A stretch of DNA of 64,000 bases from Mycobacterium sp. URHB0044 (GCF_000620625.1 NZ_JIAW01000028.1:20813-84812); one strand, 5' to 3'. Positions 33,157-41,874 are shown, counted from the stretch's first letter. Numbers and translations: made by a program. Notes: generated by a model not told the origin, from the letters alone.

Positions 33157-33894
33157 TCAGGCTCGCAACAGGTAGGTGTCCATGATCCAGCCGTGGCGCT
33201 GACGGGCGTCGGCCCGGATTGCGGCGATCCGCTCGCCCACCTCGCCGACGGTCCCGGCCGCCAACAACTCGTTCGGCGTGCCGAGGTAGGCGCCCCACCA
33301 GATCCTGGTCTCCGGCGGGCAGGCGAGGAACGCACAGTCGCCGTCGAGCATCACCACGGCGGCACCGGACAGCCCCTCCGCGCGCAGGCGTCGTCCGGTG
33401 GTGATCAGCACGGGTTCGCCGACGTCGTTGAGCGGGATCCGGTGACGCGCGGTGAGGGCCTGAATGGCGGTGATGCCGGGGATGACGTCGTGGTGCAGGT
33501 CGATGCGCTGCGCGACGAGCTCGAGGATGCGCAGCGTGCTGTCGTACAGCGACGGGTCGCCCCACGCGAGGAACGCGCCGACGCCGTCGTCGGGCAGTTC
33601 GTCGTGCAGTGCGCGCGCCCAGACGTCGGCGCGGGCGGCGTGCCAATCGGCCACCGCCTGCAGGTAGTCGCCATCCTTGGCGCGGGGCGGGTCGGGCAGC
33701 TCGACGAACCGGTAGCCGGGTTCGCGGATGAACCGGTCGCAGACCTCTCGGCGCAGCGCGACCAGGTCGTCCTTGTGGGAACCCTTGTCCATCGCGAAGA
33801 ACACCTGCGTGTCGTTGAGCGCGGCGACCGCCTGCGCGGTCACGTAGTCCGGGTCACCGGCTCCGATTCCGATGACGTGGATCCGACGAGTCAC
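33157..33894 (-). CDS. cobF: Precorrin-6A synthase (deacetylating)
   Basis: CobF methylates C-1 of precorrin-5 with SAM and releases acetate, in aerobic cobalamin synthesis. The 245-residue protein has the methylase-family start RRIHVIGIGAGDPDYVTAQA, VFFAMDKGSHKDDLV, FLAWGDPSLYDSTLRIL and VIPGITAIQALTARHRIPLN. It is isolated from other cob genes here. In the M. tuberculosis complex cobF is known to be missing; this chromosomal neighbourhood, next to an Rv0944-type gene, is where the loss is thought to have happened. The start is GTG 33894. It precedes the holin-family gene with a 35-bp gap. Confidence 0.93.
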   Translation of the reverse strand: MTRRIHVIGIGAGDPDYVTAQAVAALNDTQVFFAMDKGSHKDDLVALRREVCDRFIREPGYRFVELPDPPRAKDGDYLQAVADWHAARADVWARALHDELPDDGVGAFLAWGDPSLYDSTLRILELVAQRIDLHHDVIPGITAIQALTARHRIPLNDVGEPVLITTGRRLRAEGLSGAAVVMLDGDCAFLACPPETRIWWGAYLGTPNELLAAGTVGEVGERIAAIRADARQRHGWIMDTYLLRA

Positions 33895-34016
33895 GCAGGC
33901 GAGTATGCCCGACCAAACGCCGAGTCCCGCCGCCGCAAGTACCCGGTACCGGGGGTATTGACATCATCCGGTTCGCGTACATACCTTTGGGTATCGGCCA
34001 TGAAGGGACGTCAACG

Positions 34017-35234
34017 ATGACAGTTTCCGTCAACGCAGCGAGCGCGCCCACGCGGGAAGAGTTCGCCGGGCGGCTGCTGAAGGGGTCAGCGAAACTGTCC
34101 TACGCCCCCATCGTCGACATCGACTGGGATGCGCCGTTGGATCCCGACAAGTTCTTCCTGCCGCCGAAGTCGGTGTCGCTGTACGGAACGCCGTTGTGGG
34201 ACGCGATGACTCGCGAGCAGCAGATCGAACTGTCCCGCCACGAGCTGGTCAACACCTTGTCGGCAGGAATCTGGTTCGAGAACATCCTCAACCAGGCTTT
34301 GTTGCGCGACCTGATGCACGCCGACCCGACGTCGAACGCGACGCACTACGCGTTGACCGAGATGGGCGACGAGACCCGCCACATGGTGATGTTCGGCAAG
34401 GCCATCGCGAAGGTCGGCGCCAAACCGGTACGGCCGCGGCTGTATCAACGGATGATCATCAACGGTTTGCCGTTGGCGTTCAAGGGATCCGTGCTCTGGG
34501 TCGCCGCGCTGATCGGCGAGGAGATCTTCGACTCGCTACAGCGCAAGATGATGGACGACCCGGACCTGCAGCCGATGGTGCAGCGGCTCATGCGGATTCA
34601 CGTCACCGAGGAAGCCCGACACATTCAATTCGCCCGCGACGGCGCGCGCAAGCGGGTGGCGGAGATGCCGTGGCTCAACCGCATGTGGGTGGCGAACATC
34701 AACGGCCTCGGCGGGATGTTCTTCCAATACCTGTTCACCAATCCGGTGCCCTACCGTCGTGTGGGTCTCGACCCGCGCAAGGCCCGCCGCATCGCCCGCC
34801 GCAGCCCGCACCGTCGCGACGTTCAGGTGCTCGGGTTCGCGCCGTTGGCCGCCTTCCTCGACGACGTCGGGCTGATGGGCCCGATCGCGCGCCGGCTCTG
34901 GCGGCGGACCCGCTTCCTGCCCGCAAAGACTTCCAGTGCAGAGGGGGCACCGGTCGTCGACGACGGCGTCGACGAGGTGTACGACGGCCCCGTGGTAGTG
35001 CGGATCGGCGACGTCGAACACTCCGCGCGGGCACGGCTGTCCGGGCATCTCGATCCGATCGACGGCCGCTACCACTGGCGCGGAACGCTTTTCGCGACGC
35101 TTCCCGATGACGTGCTCAAGCAGCCCGCGGTGTCGCTCACCGTGAATGGCCGCACCGCGCAGGCCCGCATCGCCGAACGGACGCCGCAGGGCGGCTATGC
35201 GGTGGCCGGGGTGGGCGCTCCGCCGTTCGCGTGA
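34017..35234 (+). CDS. Diiron (AurF-like) oxygenase fused to a DUF4873 domain
   Basis: This 405-residue protein has an N-terminal ferritin-like four-helix domain (about residues 20-270) with diiron-ligand motifs WFENILNQ, EMGDETRHMVMF (E115, E119, H122) and EEARHIQF (E198/E199, H202), as in AurF-type N-oxygenases and related metal-dependent hydrolases. The C-terminal 90 residues (YDGPVVVRIGDVEHSARARL ... GRYHWRGTLF) form the small beta DUF4873 module often attached to oxygenases in mycobacteria. The ATG at 34017 follows GAAGGGACG. The 3' end overlaps the convergent MFS gene by 40 bp. The substrate is unknown; an amine or lipid is possible. Confidence 0.85.
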   Translation: MTVSVNAASAPTREEFAGRLLKGSAKLSYAPIVDIDWDAPLDPDKFFLPPKSVSLYGTPLWDAMTREQQIELSRHELVNTLSAGIWFENILNQALLRDLMHADPTSNATHYALTEMGDETRHMVMFGKAIAKVGAKPVRPRLYQRMIINGLPLAFKGSVLWVAALIGEEIFDSLQRKMMDDPDLQPMVQRLMRIHVTEEARHIQFARDGARKRVAEMPWLNRMWVANINGLGGMFFQYLFTNPVPYRRVGLDPRKARRIARRSPHRRDVQVLGFAPLAAFLDDVGLMGPIARRLWRRTRFLPAKTSSAEGAPVVDDGVDEVYDGPVVVRIGDVEHSARARLSGHLDPIDGRYHWRGTLFATLPDDVLKQPAVSLTVNGRTAQARIAERTPQGGYAVAGVGAPPFA

Positions 35235-36397
35235 CGACCGCCAACCGCCATCGCCAGTAGGACCACTGCGAATACCGCGCCCACGGCTCCCGAGACGAGC
35301 AGCGGAACCGTACCGTCGTCGCCCCATGCGAACCCGGCCCACAAGCCGGCCGCCAGCACCGCGAACCCCGTCGCGCCCTGGAACACGCCTTGCGCGCTGG
35401 ACTGTACGTCAGGCCCGACGATGGACGAGATCCACGCCTTGCCGACGCCGTCGGTGCACCCGGTGAACACGCCGTACGCGCCGATCAGCAGCCACGCGGT
35501 GAGTGGATCGTCGGTCAGCCCGAGGCCGCCGTAGCCGATCGCGAAGAACACCAGCCCGATGCCGAACACCGCGGGGCGCGGGATGCGATCGGCGAGTAGG
35601 CCTGCCGGATAGCTGACGAGCGCGTACACCGCGTTGTAGGTGACGTAGGCCAGGATCACCTCGGCGACGGAGAAGCCGATCTCGTTGAGCCGCAACAGCA
35701 GAAGCGCATCGGGGAAGTTGACGACGGCGAAGGCCACCAGTATCGCGGTCACCCGCCAGTAGCCGCCGGGCAGGTCGCGCACTCGGGAGAACATCCCGAC
35801 CCGCACCGCCGTGACGATGCGCCGCGGTTCCCTGACCAGGAACACCAGCGCGACGCTGAGCACCGCAGGGATCACGGCGACCCACAGCAGCGGCGCGATC
35901 CGATGATCGAGCAACTCGTAGCCGGCCAGGCCCAGCAGCGGTCCCACCACGGCGCCCAGGGTGTCCATGGCGCGGTGGAAGCCGAAGACCCGGCCGCGGG
36001 CGGCGGGGTCGACGTCGGCGACGAGCAGGGCGTCCCGCGGCGCGCCGCGCATGCCCTTGCCGAGCCGGTCCACCACGCGGCCGGCGAGCACACCGGGCCA
36101 GGCCGCGAAGGCCGCGACCATGACCTTGCCCAGCGCGGCCATGCCGTACCCGGTGGCGATCAGCGGACGGCGCGCGAAGCGGTCGCCGAGCGGCCCGGAC
36201 GCCAGCTTGGTCAGCGACGCCGCGCCCTCGGCGGCGCCCTCGATGGCGCCGACCACCGCGGGCGGCGCGCCCAGCACGGCGGTCAGGTAGATCGGCAGCA
36301 GCGGGTAGAGCAGCTCACTGGCGGTGTCCTGCATGAACGACACGGCCGAGAGCACGCGGACGTTGCGGGTCAACCAGGCGCTAGGCACGCGGCCCAT
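35195..36397 (-). CDS. MFS transporter
   Basis: This 400-residue major-facilitator protein has twelve predicted membrane helices. The conserved loop 2-3 reads GPLGDRFARRPLIATGYGMA, loop 8-9 has GLLADRIPRPAVFG, and RVVDRLGKGMRGAPRDALL is typical of a subgroup of sugar/drug efflux carriers with that DRxGKGxRxxPRD motif. The substrate cannot be told. It is divergent from the F420-type oxidoreductase at 36451 across a KstR-like palindrome that may control both. Its 3' end overlaps the diiron oxygenase gene by 40 bp. Confidence 0.88.
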   Translation of the reverse strand: MGRVPSAWLTRNVRVLSAVSFMQDTASELLYPLLPIYLTAVLGAPPAVVGAIEGAAEGAASLTKLASGPLGDRFARRPLIATGYGMAALGKVMVAAFAAWPGVLAGRVVDRLGKGMRGAPRDALLVADVDPAARGRVFGFHRAMDTLGAVVGPLLGLAGYELLDHRIAPLLWVAVIPAVLSVALVFLVREPRRIVTAVRVGMFSRVRDLPGGYWRVTAILVAFAVVNFPDALLLLRLNEIGFSVAEVILAYVTYNAVYALVSYPAGLLADRIPRPAVFGIGLVFFAIGYGGLGLTDDPLTAWLLIGAYGVFTGCTDGVGKAWISSIVGPDVQSSAQGVFQGATGFAVLAAGLWAGFAWGDDGTVPLLVSGAVGAVFAVVLLAMAVGGRHANGGAPTPATA

Positions 36398-36423
36398 CCT
36401 GCCGCAGAGTTCCGTACCGCCGA

Positions 36424-36441
36424 ACTAGAACGTGTTCTAGT
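36424..36441. promoter_or_regulatory. KstR-like operator, 18-bp palindrome
   Basis: ACTAGAACGTGTTCTAGT contains TAGAACGTGTTCTA, matching TnnAACnnGTTnnA, with perfect arms extending to 8 bp on either side of the central GT. It lies nine bases before the oxidoreductase start and 27 bases upstream of the divergent MFS start. Confidence 0.72.
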
Positions 36442-36450
36442 ATCGGTCTC

Positions 36451-37326
36451 ATGCGGTTCACCTATGCGGAGTCAATGACCGATCCGTCGTACTACATCCC
36501 GTTGGCCAAGGCTGCGGAGGCCGCGGGCTATCACGCGATGACCATTGCCGACAGCATCGCCTACCCGTTCGAGTCGGACGCGAAGTATCCGTACACCGAG
36601 GACGGCAACCGCGAGTTCCTGGACGGCAAGGCGATGATCGAGACGTTCGCGCTGATCGGGGCGCTCTCCGCCGTGACGACGCGGCTGCACTTCAACATCT
36701 TCGTGCTCAAGCTGCCGATCCGCCCGCCGGCCCTGGTTGCCAAGCAGGCCGGCTCGCTGGCGGCGTTGTTCGACAACCGGCTCGGGCTCGGCGTCGGCAC
36801 CAGCCCCTGGCCCGAGGACTACGAGATCATGGGCGTCCCATTCGCCAAGCGCGGCAAGCGGATGGACGAGTGCATCGACGTCATCCGCGGCCTGACTACG
36901 GGTGACTACTTCGAGTACCACGGCGAGTTCTACGACATCCCCAAGATCAAGATGACTCCGGCGCCGACCAAGCCTGTGCCGATTCTCGTCGGCGGACACG
37001 CCGATGTCGCACTGCGCCGGGCTGCGCGCAACGACGGCTGGATGCACGGCGGTGGGGATCTCGGTGATCCGGAAGCGCTCGACCAACTCATCAACCGACT
37101 CAAGAAATTTCGGGAAGAAGAGGGCCGGACGGGCCCATTCGAAATCCACGTGATGTCGCTCGACGCGTACACACCGGACGGTATCAAGCGCCTCGAGGAC
37201 AAGGGCGTCACGGACGTCATGGTCGGTTTCCGGATCCCCTACGTCATGGGCGACGACACGCAGCCACTGGACAGCAAGATCCGCAAGCTTGAACGGTTCG
37301 CGGAGAACGTCATAGCGAAGGTGTGA
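36451..37326 (+). CDS. LLM-class F420-dependent oxidoreductase (Rv0940c type)
   Basis: This 291-residue luciferase-like protein closely resembles recalled M. tuberculosis Rv0940c: MRFTYAESMTDPSYYIPLAK, SIAYPFESDAKYPYTEDG, FNIFVLKLPIRPPALVAKQA, LGLGVGTSPWPEDYE, and PVPILVGGHADVALRRAARN (cofactor region). The cofactor is probably F420H2. A KstR-like palindrome nine bases upstream suggests induction during steroid or lipid use; Rv0940c is, as I recall, in the KstR regulon. The last 17 bases overlap the convergent ROK regulator. Confidence 0.9.
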   Translation: MRFTYAESMTDPSYYIPLAKAAEAAGYHAMTIADSIAYPFESDAKYPYTEDGNREFLDGKAMIETFALIGALSAVTTRLHFNIFVLKLPIRPPALVAKQAGSLAALFDNRLGLGVGTSPWPEDYEIMGVPFAKRGKRMDECIDVIRGLTTGDYFEYHGEFYDIPKIKMTPAPTKPVPILVGGHADVALRRAARNDGWMHGGGDLGDPEALDQLINRLKKFREEEGRTGPFEIHVMSLDAYTPDGIKRLEDKGVTDVMVGFRIPYVMGDDTQPLDSKIRKLERFAENVIAKV

Positions 37327-38467
37327 CCGCGAGCGCGTCGACGGCGCGCGGCCCGAGCACCTCGTCGAGCACCATCATGGCGGTGCCGACGGTCGCCGCG
37401 CGATCACCATGCTTCGCGGGCACCACTTCCAGGGTGCGGGTCGCCTGGGCAGTGGCGTTGCCGTACAACGTCTCCCGCAGCCCCGCGACGAAGATGTCGA
37501 AGGCTCCACCCAGGTCGCCCGCCAGGACGAGGACACCGGGGTTGAGCAGGTTCACCGCGGCCGCGACCACCTCCCCGACGTAGCGTCCGCTGTCGCGGAT
37601 CATGCGGCGCGCCTCCGCGTCGCCACCGTTGGCGAGTTCGACGACGTCGCGCATGTGCCGGACGGCATGCCCCTGTTGCTGCAACGCGTGCACCACCGCC
37701 CACCCGCCCGCGATGGCTTCCAGGCAACCGATGTCCCCGCACCGGCACGGAATCCCTTGCGCCGCAGCGGTCTTGTTGTGGCCGAACTCCCCCGCCGCCT
37801 GAGCCGCGCCACGCTGCAGGACCCCGCCGGCGATGATGCCCGCCCCCAGTCCCGTCGAGGCCTTCAGCACCAGCACGTCATCACGGCCGGGACCGCGCTC
37901 GCCGATGGCGATCGCATTGGCGTCGTTGTCCAGGACCACGGGCACACCCGAGAGTCGGCTCAGCTCACCGAAGTACGGCCGCAGATCTACGCCGTCCCAA
38001 CCGCGCAGGATCGGCGAGTCCCTACTGCACCCACGCTTGCGGTCCACGGTTCCCGGCAGGCTGAGCCCGACACCGTAGACGGGAACGTCGCGGTGCTCGT
38101 CGAGCATCAGGTCGAGGCGCTTGACGACGTCGGGCATCAAATCGTCGGGTCCGAGGGCGACCTCCTGATCGATGTCGCTCATCGACAACACCTCGCCGGC
38201 GAGGTTGCATACCGCCAACCGGGTGCGGCTGATGCCCACGGCCACCGTCAGCACCACGCCCGCGTCGGCGTCGAAGGACAACAGCGTCGCGGGACGGCCA
38301 CCGGTCGATGGCGCCTGCTCCCGTTCGACGACGAGACCCGACGCCGTCAGCAGCGCGATCCGTGCGGCGACCGCGGTGCGGGAAAGACCTGTGAGCTGGG
38401 CGATCTCCGTGCGCGTGGTGTCGCGACGGGCCCTGATCAGGGTAAAGACATCGCCGACGGTGGCCAT
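37310..38467 (-). CDS. ROK-family transcriptional regulator
   Basis: This 385-residue protein has an N-terminal winged HTH (TRTEIAQLTGLSRTAVAARI, about residues 20-39) and a ROK sugar-kinase-like domain. The nucleotide-binding DxDxT-type strands appear as VLTVAVGISRTRLAV. The ROK zinc signature is present: GEFGHNKTAAAQGIPCRCGD with IGCLEAIAGG (His and three Cys). VLDNDANAIAIGE and KASTGLGAGIIAGG match repressors of the NagC/XylR group. It probably responds to a sugar and may regulate the divergent MFS gene at 38567, 99 bp away. The ATG at 38467 is preferred because residues upstream read into the promoter. Confidence 0.9.
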   Translation of the reverse strand: MATVGDVFTLIRARRDTTRTEIAQLTGLSRTAVAARIALLTASGLVVEREQAPSTGGRPATLLSFDADAGVVLTVAVGISRTRLAVCNLAGEVLSMSDIDQEVALGPDDLMPDVVKRLDLMLDEHRDVPVYGVGLSLPGTVDRKRGCSRDSPILRGWDGVDLRPYFGELSRLSGVPVVLDNDANAIAIGERGPGRDDVLVLKASTGLGAGIIAGGVLQRGAAQAAGEFGHNKTAAAQGIPCRCGDIGCLEAIAGGWAVVHALQQQGHAVRHMRDVVELANGGDAEARRMIRDSGRYVGEVVAAAVNLLNPGVLVLAGDLGGAFDIFVAGLRETLYGNATAQATRTLEVVPAKHGDRAATVGTAMMVLDEVLGPRAVDALAVTPSL

Positions 38468-38566
38468 GCCTCGATTGAACACCGAAAACGTAAGCCACGC
38501 CACTTTCGCCGCTTAAAGGCAAAAGTCAATTTGAAGACAGGCATAAGTAGGCTACCCTTGGGACCC

Positions 38567-39781
38567 GTGACCAGCACCCTGGAGAGGCCCTTCCGCCCGC
38601 AATCCGTCGTGTCCCCGGACCCGACCGTCCGATGGCTGGCAGTGCTCGCACTCGCCATCGGCGGATTCGGCATCGGCACCACCGAGTTCGTCGCCATGGG
38701 CCTGCTGCCCGACATCGCGGCCAGCCTGCACATCACCGAACCGACTGCCGGACACGTCATCTCCGCCTACGCGCTCGGCGTCGTGATCGGTGCGCCGCTC
38801 ATCGCATCCTTGACCGCTCGCGTCCCACGCAAGACGCTGCTGCTGGCCCTGATGATCCTGTTCACGGTGGGCAACCTCGCCAGCATGGTCGCGCCGTCCT
38901 ACGGCACGCTGATGGCCGCCCGCTTCGTCGCAGGCGTACCGCACGGCGCGTTCTTCGGCGTCGCCGCCCTGGTCGCCGCCCACCTGATGGGCCCGCAGAA
39001 CCGGGCCAAGGCAGTGGCGCACGTGTTGACCGGCCTGACCGTCGCGACGGTGCTCGGCGTGCCGGTGGCATCGTGGCTCGGGCAGCACTTCGGCTGGCGC
39101 AGCGCGTTCGGCCTCGTCGTCCTGATCGGCCTCATCACGTTGACGGCCCTGTGGTTCTGGTTGCCGAGCATGCGCTCGATGCACGCGACCAGCCCGCTCA
39201 CCGAACTCGGCGCCCTCAAGCGCGTGCAGGTATGGCTGGCCCTGCTGGTCGGCATGGTCGGCTTCGGCGGCATGTTCGCCGTGTACACCTACGTCAGCAC
39301 GACGCTGACCGATGTCGCCGGCCTGCCGCGGGCGTTCATCCCGTTGGCGCTCATGGTCTTCGGTGTCGGCATGGTGGTCGGCAACCTGGTGGGTGGGCGG
39401 ATGGCCGACTCCTCGGTGGTCCGTGCCCTGTACGTCGCGATTACCGCGCTGGGCGTCGTGCTCGCGGTGTTCGTGTTGGCGGCACACAATCCGTGGACTG
39501 CCATGGCGGGGCTGTTCCTGATCGGCGCGGCGGGGTCGGCGATCGGCCCCGCGCTACAGACGCGGCTGATGGACGTCGCACACGACGCGCAGACACTCGC
39601 CGCCGCACTGAACCATTCGGCGCTCAACATCGCCAACGCTACCGGCGCGTGGATCGGCGGCGTGGTGATCGCTGCGGGCCACGGCTACACGGCCCCCGCC
39701 GCAGCCGGTGCGCTGCTGGCCGTCGCAGGCCTCGTGGTGCTGACCCTCTCGGTGCTGCTGCAGCGCCGCAGTCGGACTTAG
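38567..39781 (+). CDS. MFS transporter, AraJ/Cmx-like efflux subgroup
   Basis: This 404-residue twelve-helix permease has the DHA1 sugar-efflux or drug-efflux signature FGIGTTEFVAMGLLPDIAAS near helix 1 and AARFVAGVPHGAFFGVAALV in helix 4, as in AraJ, SotB and chloramphenicol exporters. The start is GTG 38567 (MTSTLERPF); the frame is open much further upstream but that part is antisense to the ROK gene. A TAGGCT (38548-38553) is a likely -10, giving a very short leader. It is divergent from the ROK regulator, a likely control partner. Only 3 bp separate it from the convergent HPP gene. Confidence 0.88.
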   Translation: MTSTLERPFRPQSVVSPDPTVRWLAVLALAIGGFGIGTTEFVAMGLLPDIAASLHITEPTAGHVISAYALGVVIGAPLIASLTARVPRKTLLLALMILFTVGNLASMVAPSYGTLMAARFVAGVPHGAFFGVAALVAAHLMGPQNRAKAVAHVLTGLTVATVLGVPVASWLGQHFGWRSAFGLVVLIGLITLTALWFWLPSMRSMHATSPLTELGALKRVQVWLALLVGMVGFGGMFAVYTYVSTTLTDVAGLPRAFIPLALMVFGVGMVVGNLVGGRMADSSVVRALYVAITALGVVLAVFVLAAHNPWTAMAGLFLIGAAGSAIGPALQTRLMDVAHDAQTLAAALNHSALNIANATGAWIGGVVIAAGHGYTAPAAAGALLAVAGLVVLTLSVLLQRRSRT

Positions 39782-39784
39782 GCG

Positions 39785-40336
39785 TCACCACCAGTAGTGC
39801 GGGTATTTGGCACCGTTGATCTTGTTTCCGGCTAGGCCGACGACGACGAGAATCACCGCAGCCGCACCGATCAGAACGACGAACTCCCATCGCGGGATGG
39901 CGGGTACGACGGCGATCATCGCCGTCGCGGCGGCCGGCGAGTGCGACATCCGTAGCAGCTTCATCGCGCCGAGCGCCAACGCTCCGGCAACTGCGCTGGC
40001 CCATAGCGAATCGATGCCGATCATGCCGACGAGCACACCGACGACCGCCGACATCACATGCCCACCAATCACGTTGCGCGGCTGTGACAGTGGAAAGTGC
40101 GCGCCACCAACGACCAACGCCATACTCGCCGCCAGCGGCGGGATCAACCACGGATCATGAGTGACGGCCGTCAGCGCCGCCACGATCGCGAGTGCCACCA
40201 AGCTCGCCAGCATTTCAACGACGATCACCGTCAGCCGCTGGCGCGGTGGCGCAGAACTCGAATACCACCGCGACCGCCTCGGCGCCGGCTCCGCCGCCGA
40301 GCGTGGTTCCACAGCGGTCGCAATCGGCTCCGTCAC
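39785..40336 (-). CDS. HPP-family membrane protein
   Basis: This 183-residue protein has a polar N-terminus (residues 1-33) and about four to five membrane segments. It carries the family motifs PLSQPRNVIGGHVMSAVVGV and MSHSPAAATAMIAVVP; the family name comes from an H-P-P element that is varied here to HSP. Plant and cyanobacterial relatives have been linked to nitrite transport; the bacterial role is otherwise unknown. The start is GTG 40336. It is convergent with the MFS gene; the upstream gap of 277 bp holds only a doubtful small frame. Confidence 0.8.
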   Translation of the reverse strand: MTEPIATAVEPRSAAEPAPRRSRWYSSSAPPRQRLTVIVVEMLASLVALAIVAALTAVTHDPWLIPPLAASMALVVGGAHFPLSQPRNVIGGHVMSAVVGVLVGMIGIDSLWASAVAGALALGAMKLLRMSHSPAAATAMIAVVPAIPRWEFVVLIGAAAVILVVVGLAGNKINGAKYPHYWW

Positions 40337-40417
40337 GAAGCGCTCCCGACCGATGCACCCACCCGACAGAAGCTATACGGCACGCCCCCCGTCGAGGAAG
40401 GCCAAGCCGTCAATGAC

Positions 40418-40573
40418 GTGATTCACGGTATTTATCGTGTGGCACAACGGATGTCGGCGAATCAATGGTCGACGGTTGCCAACCCCTTCGGATGCGTGAT
40501 TCACGCCGCCTATCGCGGCGCGATGAGGATGTTGACACCATGGTCGTGGCACCCCGTCGTTGGTTTGCCCTAG
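40418..40573 (+). CDS. Doubtful 51-residue ORF with an internal repeat
   Basis: In the 277-bp gap 40337-40613, a frame from GTG 40418 to TAG 40573 encodes a short hydrophobic/basic peptide with two related units, VIHGIYRVAQRM and VIHAAYRGAMRM. They are encoded by two exact copies of CGTGATTCACG (40417-40427 and 40495-40505). A GAGGAAGG lies at 40394-40401, rather far from the GTG. The repeated sequences may equally be protein-binding sites. I cannot decide between a small protein and a regulatory region. Confidence 0.25.
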   Translation: MIHGIYRVAQRMSANQWSTVANPFGCVIHAAYRGAMRMLTPWSWHPVVGLP

Positions 40574-40613
40574 ACGGGGGTCAGCGGGTACCGACGAACC
40601 GGAGACGAGCATC

Positions 40614-41255
40614 TTGGACGAAGGCCTCACCGTCGCTGGCCTCGACGTCGCTGATCCCGTGGACGCCTGGACTCGTGCTGGGTTCAGCGTGGGCTCCGAC
40701 GCCGTGTGCAGGGTCGGCGGCGTTGGAATCCGGCTGCTCGGAGATGGCCGTGCCGGCATCGTCGGGTGGTCGTTGCGTGGCCTGCCGTCGGGGCGCGCGC
40801 TGGACGATCTCGACGGCATCCCAACGCGGACGTCGGACGGCAACAATGCCATCCCGGCCACGCACGCGAACGGCGTCACCGCGATCGACCACGTGGTGCT
40901 GCTGTCCCCCGACCTGGGCCGAACGGTCGAAGCGATGGCCGCGATTGGCGTGCACCCGCGCCGGGAACGCGAGGCCGAACTCGGCGGTCAACCGATTCGC
41001 CAGGTCTTCTTCCGGTTCGGTGACGTGATCGTCGAGGTCGTCGGCTCGCCAGTGACGGCAAGCGACGGCCCCTCCACTCTCTGGGGCATCACGTACGTCG
41101 TCGACGACATCGATGCCACCGCGTCGTTCTTCGGGGACCGCACGACACCGGTCAAGGACGCGGTGCAACCGGGACGTCGGATCACCACGCTGCATCATCA
41201 GGAGCTCGGGATGTCGGTCCGGTCGGCGATGATCTCGGCTCCCGCGCGTCGCTGA
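40614..41255 (+). CDS. VOC/glyoxalase-like protein
   Basis: This 213-residue protein of the vicinal-oxygen-chelate fold has the characteristic second-half pattern AIDHVVLLSPDLGRTVEAMA, REREAELGGQPIRQVFFRFG, DVIVEVVGS and WGITYVVDDIDATASFFGD. The first half (LTVAGLDVADPVDAWTRAGF) is a degenerate copy. The metal site is incomplete: His of IDHVV and Glu of VEVVG are seen, so catalysis is uncertain. The start is taken as TTG 40614 with GGAG nine bases before; nothing better is near. It is followed by rnhA after 34 bp. Confidence 0.78.
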   Translation: MDEGLTVAGLDVADPVDAWTRAGFSVGSDAVCRVGGVGIRLLGDGRAGIVGWSLRGLPSGRALDDLDGIPTRTSDGNNAIPATHANGVTAIDHVVLLSPDLGRTVEAMAAIGVHPRREREAELGGQPIRQVFFRFGDVIVEVVGSPVTASDGPSTLWGITYVVDDIDATASFFGDRTTPVKDAVQPGRRITTLHHQELGMSVRSAMISAPARR

Positions 41256-41289
41256 GGCCATTGCCCGACGGAGTGCCTATTCTCGGCGC

Positions 41290-41757
41290 ATGCCCGACGC
41301 CGACGATGTAGTGGTCATCCACACCGACGGCGGGTGCAGGCCCAACCCCGGTCCTGGTGGCTGGGGTGCGGTGCTGCGCCAACGCGAGCACGTCCGCGAG
41401 ATGTGCGGCGGCGAGCCCAGTGAGACCAGCAACAACCGGATGGAGTTGACCGCGCCGATCATGGCGCTGGAGGCGCTCACCAGGCCGGTGGTGGTGCACC
41501 TGTACACCGACAGCACCTACGTCCGCAGCGGCATCACCAAGTGGGTGCTCGGCTGGGAGCGCAACGGTTGGCTGACCGCGGCCAAGCAGCCGGTGAAGAA
41601 CGTCGACCTCTGGAAGCGCCTGCAGGCGGCCTGCGCCCGCCACCAGGTCGAGTGGTTTTGGGTGAAGGGCCACTCGGGTGTCGCCGACAACGAGTTGGCC
41701 GACGTGCTGGCGACCCGGGGCATGCAGGAAGCGATCGACGCCGTCGCGCTGGCGTGA
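41290..41757 (+). CDS. rnhA: Ribonuclease HI
   Basis: This stand-alone 155-residue RNase HI cleaves the RNA of RNA-DNA hybrids such as R-loops. All catalytic residues are present: D13 in HTDGGCRPNPGPGGW, E52 in NNRMELTAP, D74 in YTDSTYV, H128 in KGHSG and D133 in ADNELAD. The basic handle (WVLGWERNGWLTAAKQPVKN) is also present. M. smegmatis has such a free RnhA in addition to the RNase HI/phosphatase fusion. M. tuberculosis lacks the free form, as I recall. It is preceded by the VOC gene. Confidence 0.95.
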   Translation: MPDADDVVVIHTDGGCRPNPGPGGWGAVLRQREHVREMCGGEPSETSNNRMELTAPIMALEALTRPVVVHLYTDSTYVRSGITKWVLGWERNGWLTAAKQPVKNVDLWKRLQAACARHQVEWFWVKGHSGVADNELADVLATRGMQEAIDAVALA

Positions 41758-41874
41758 CCCCTAGGCGCTCATACCATTTACAAATATTTGCATCCGGCAT
41801 GAGCGGGCCGCTTTAGCGGAATCCGATCCTACATTGGAATGTGTACGCACATCAACCAATTGAAGGGTCGGGCC

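Noticed and set aside
37409..38566. N-terminal extension of the AraJ-like MFS gene
   Set aside because: The extra part is antisense to the ROK regulator and Arg/His-rich; the membrane protein starts naturally at GTG 38567.
40097..40417. Upstream part of a plus-strand frame ending at 40573
   Set aside because: Arg/Gln-rich antisense of the HPP gene; only the last 51 codons deserve any attention.
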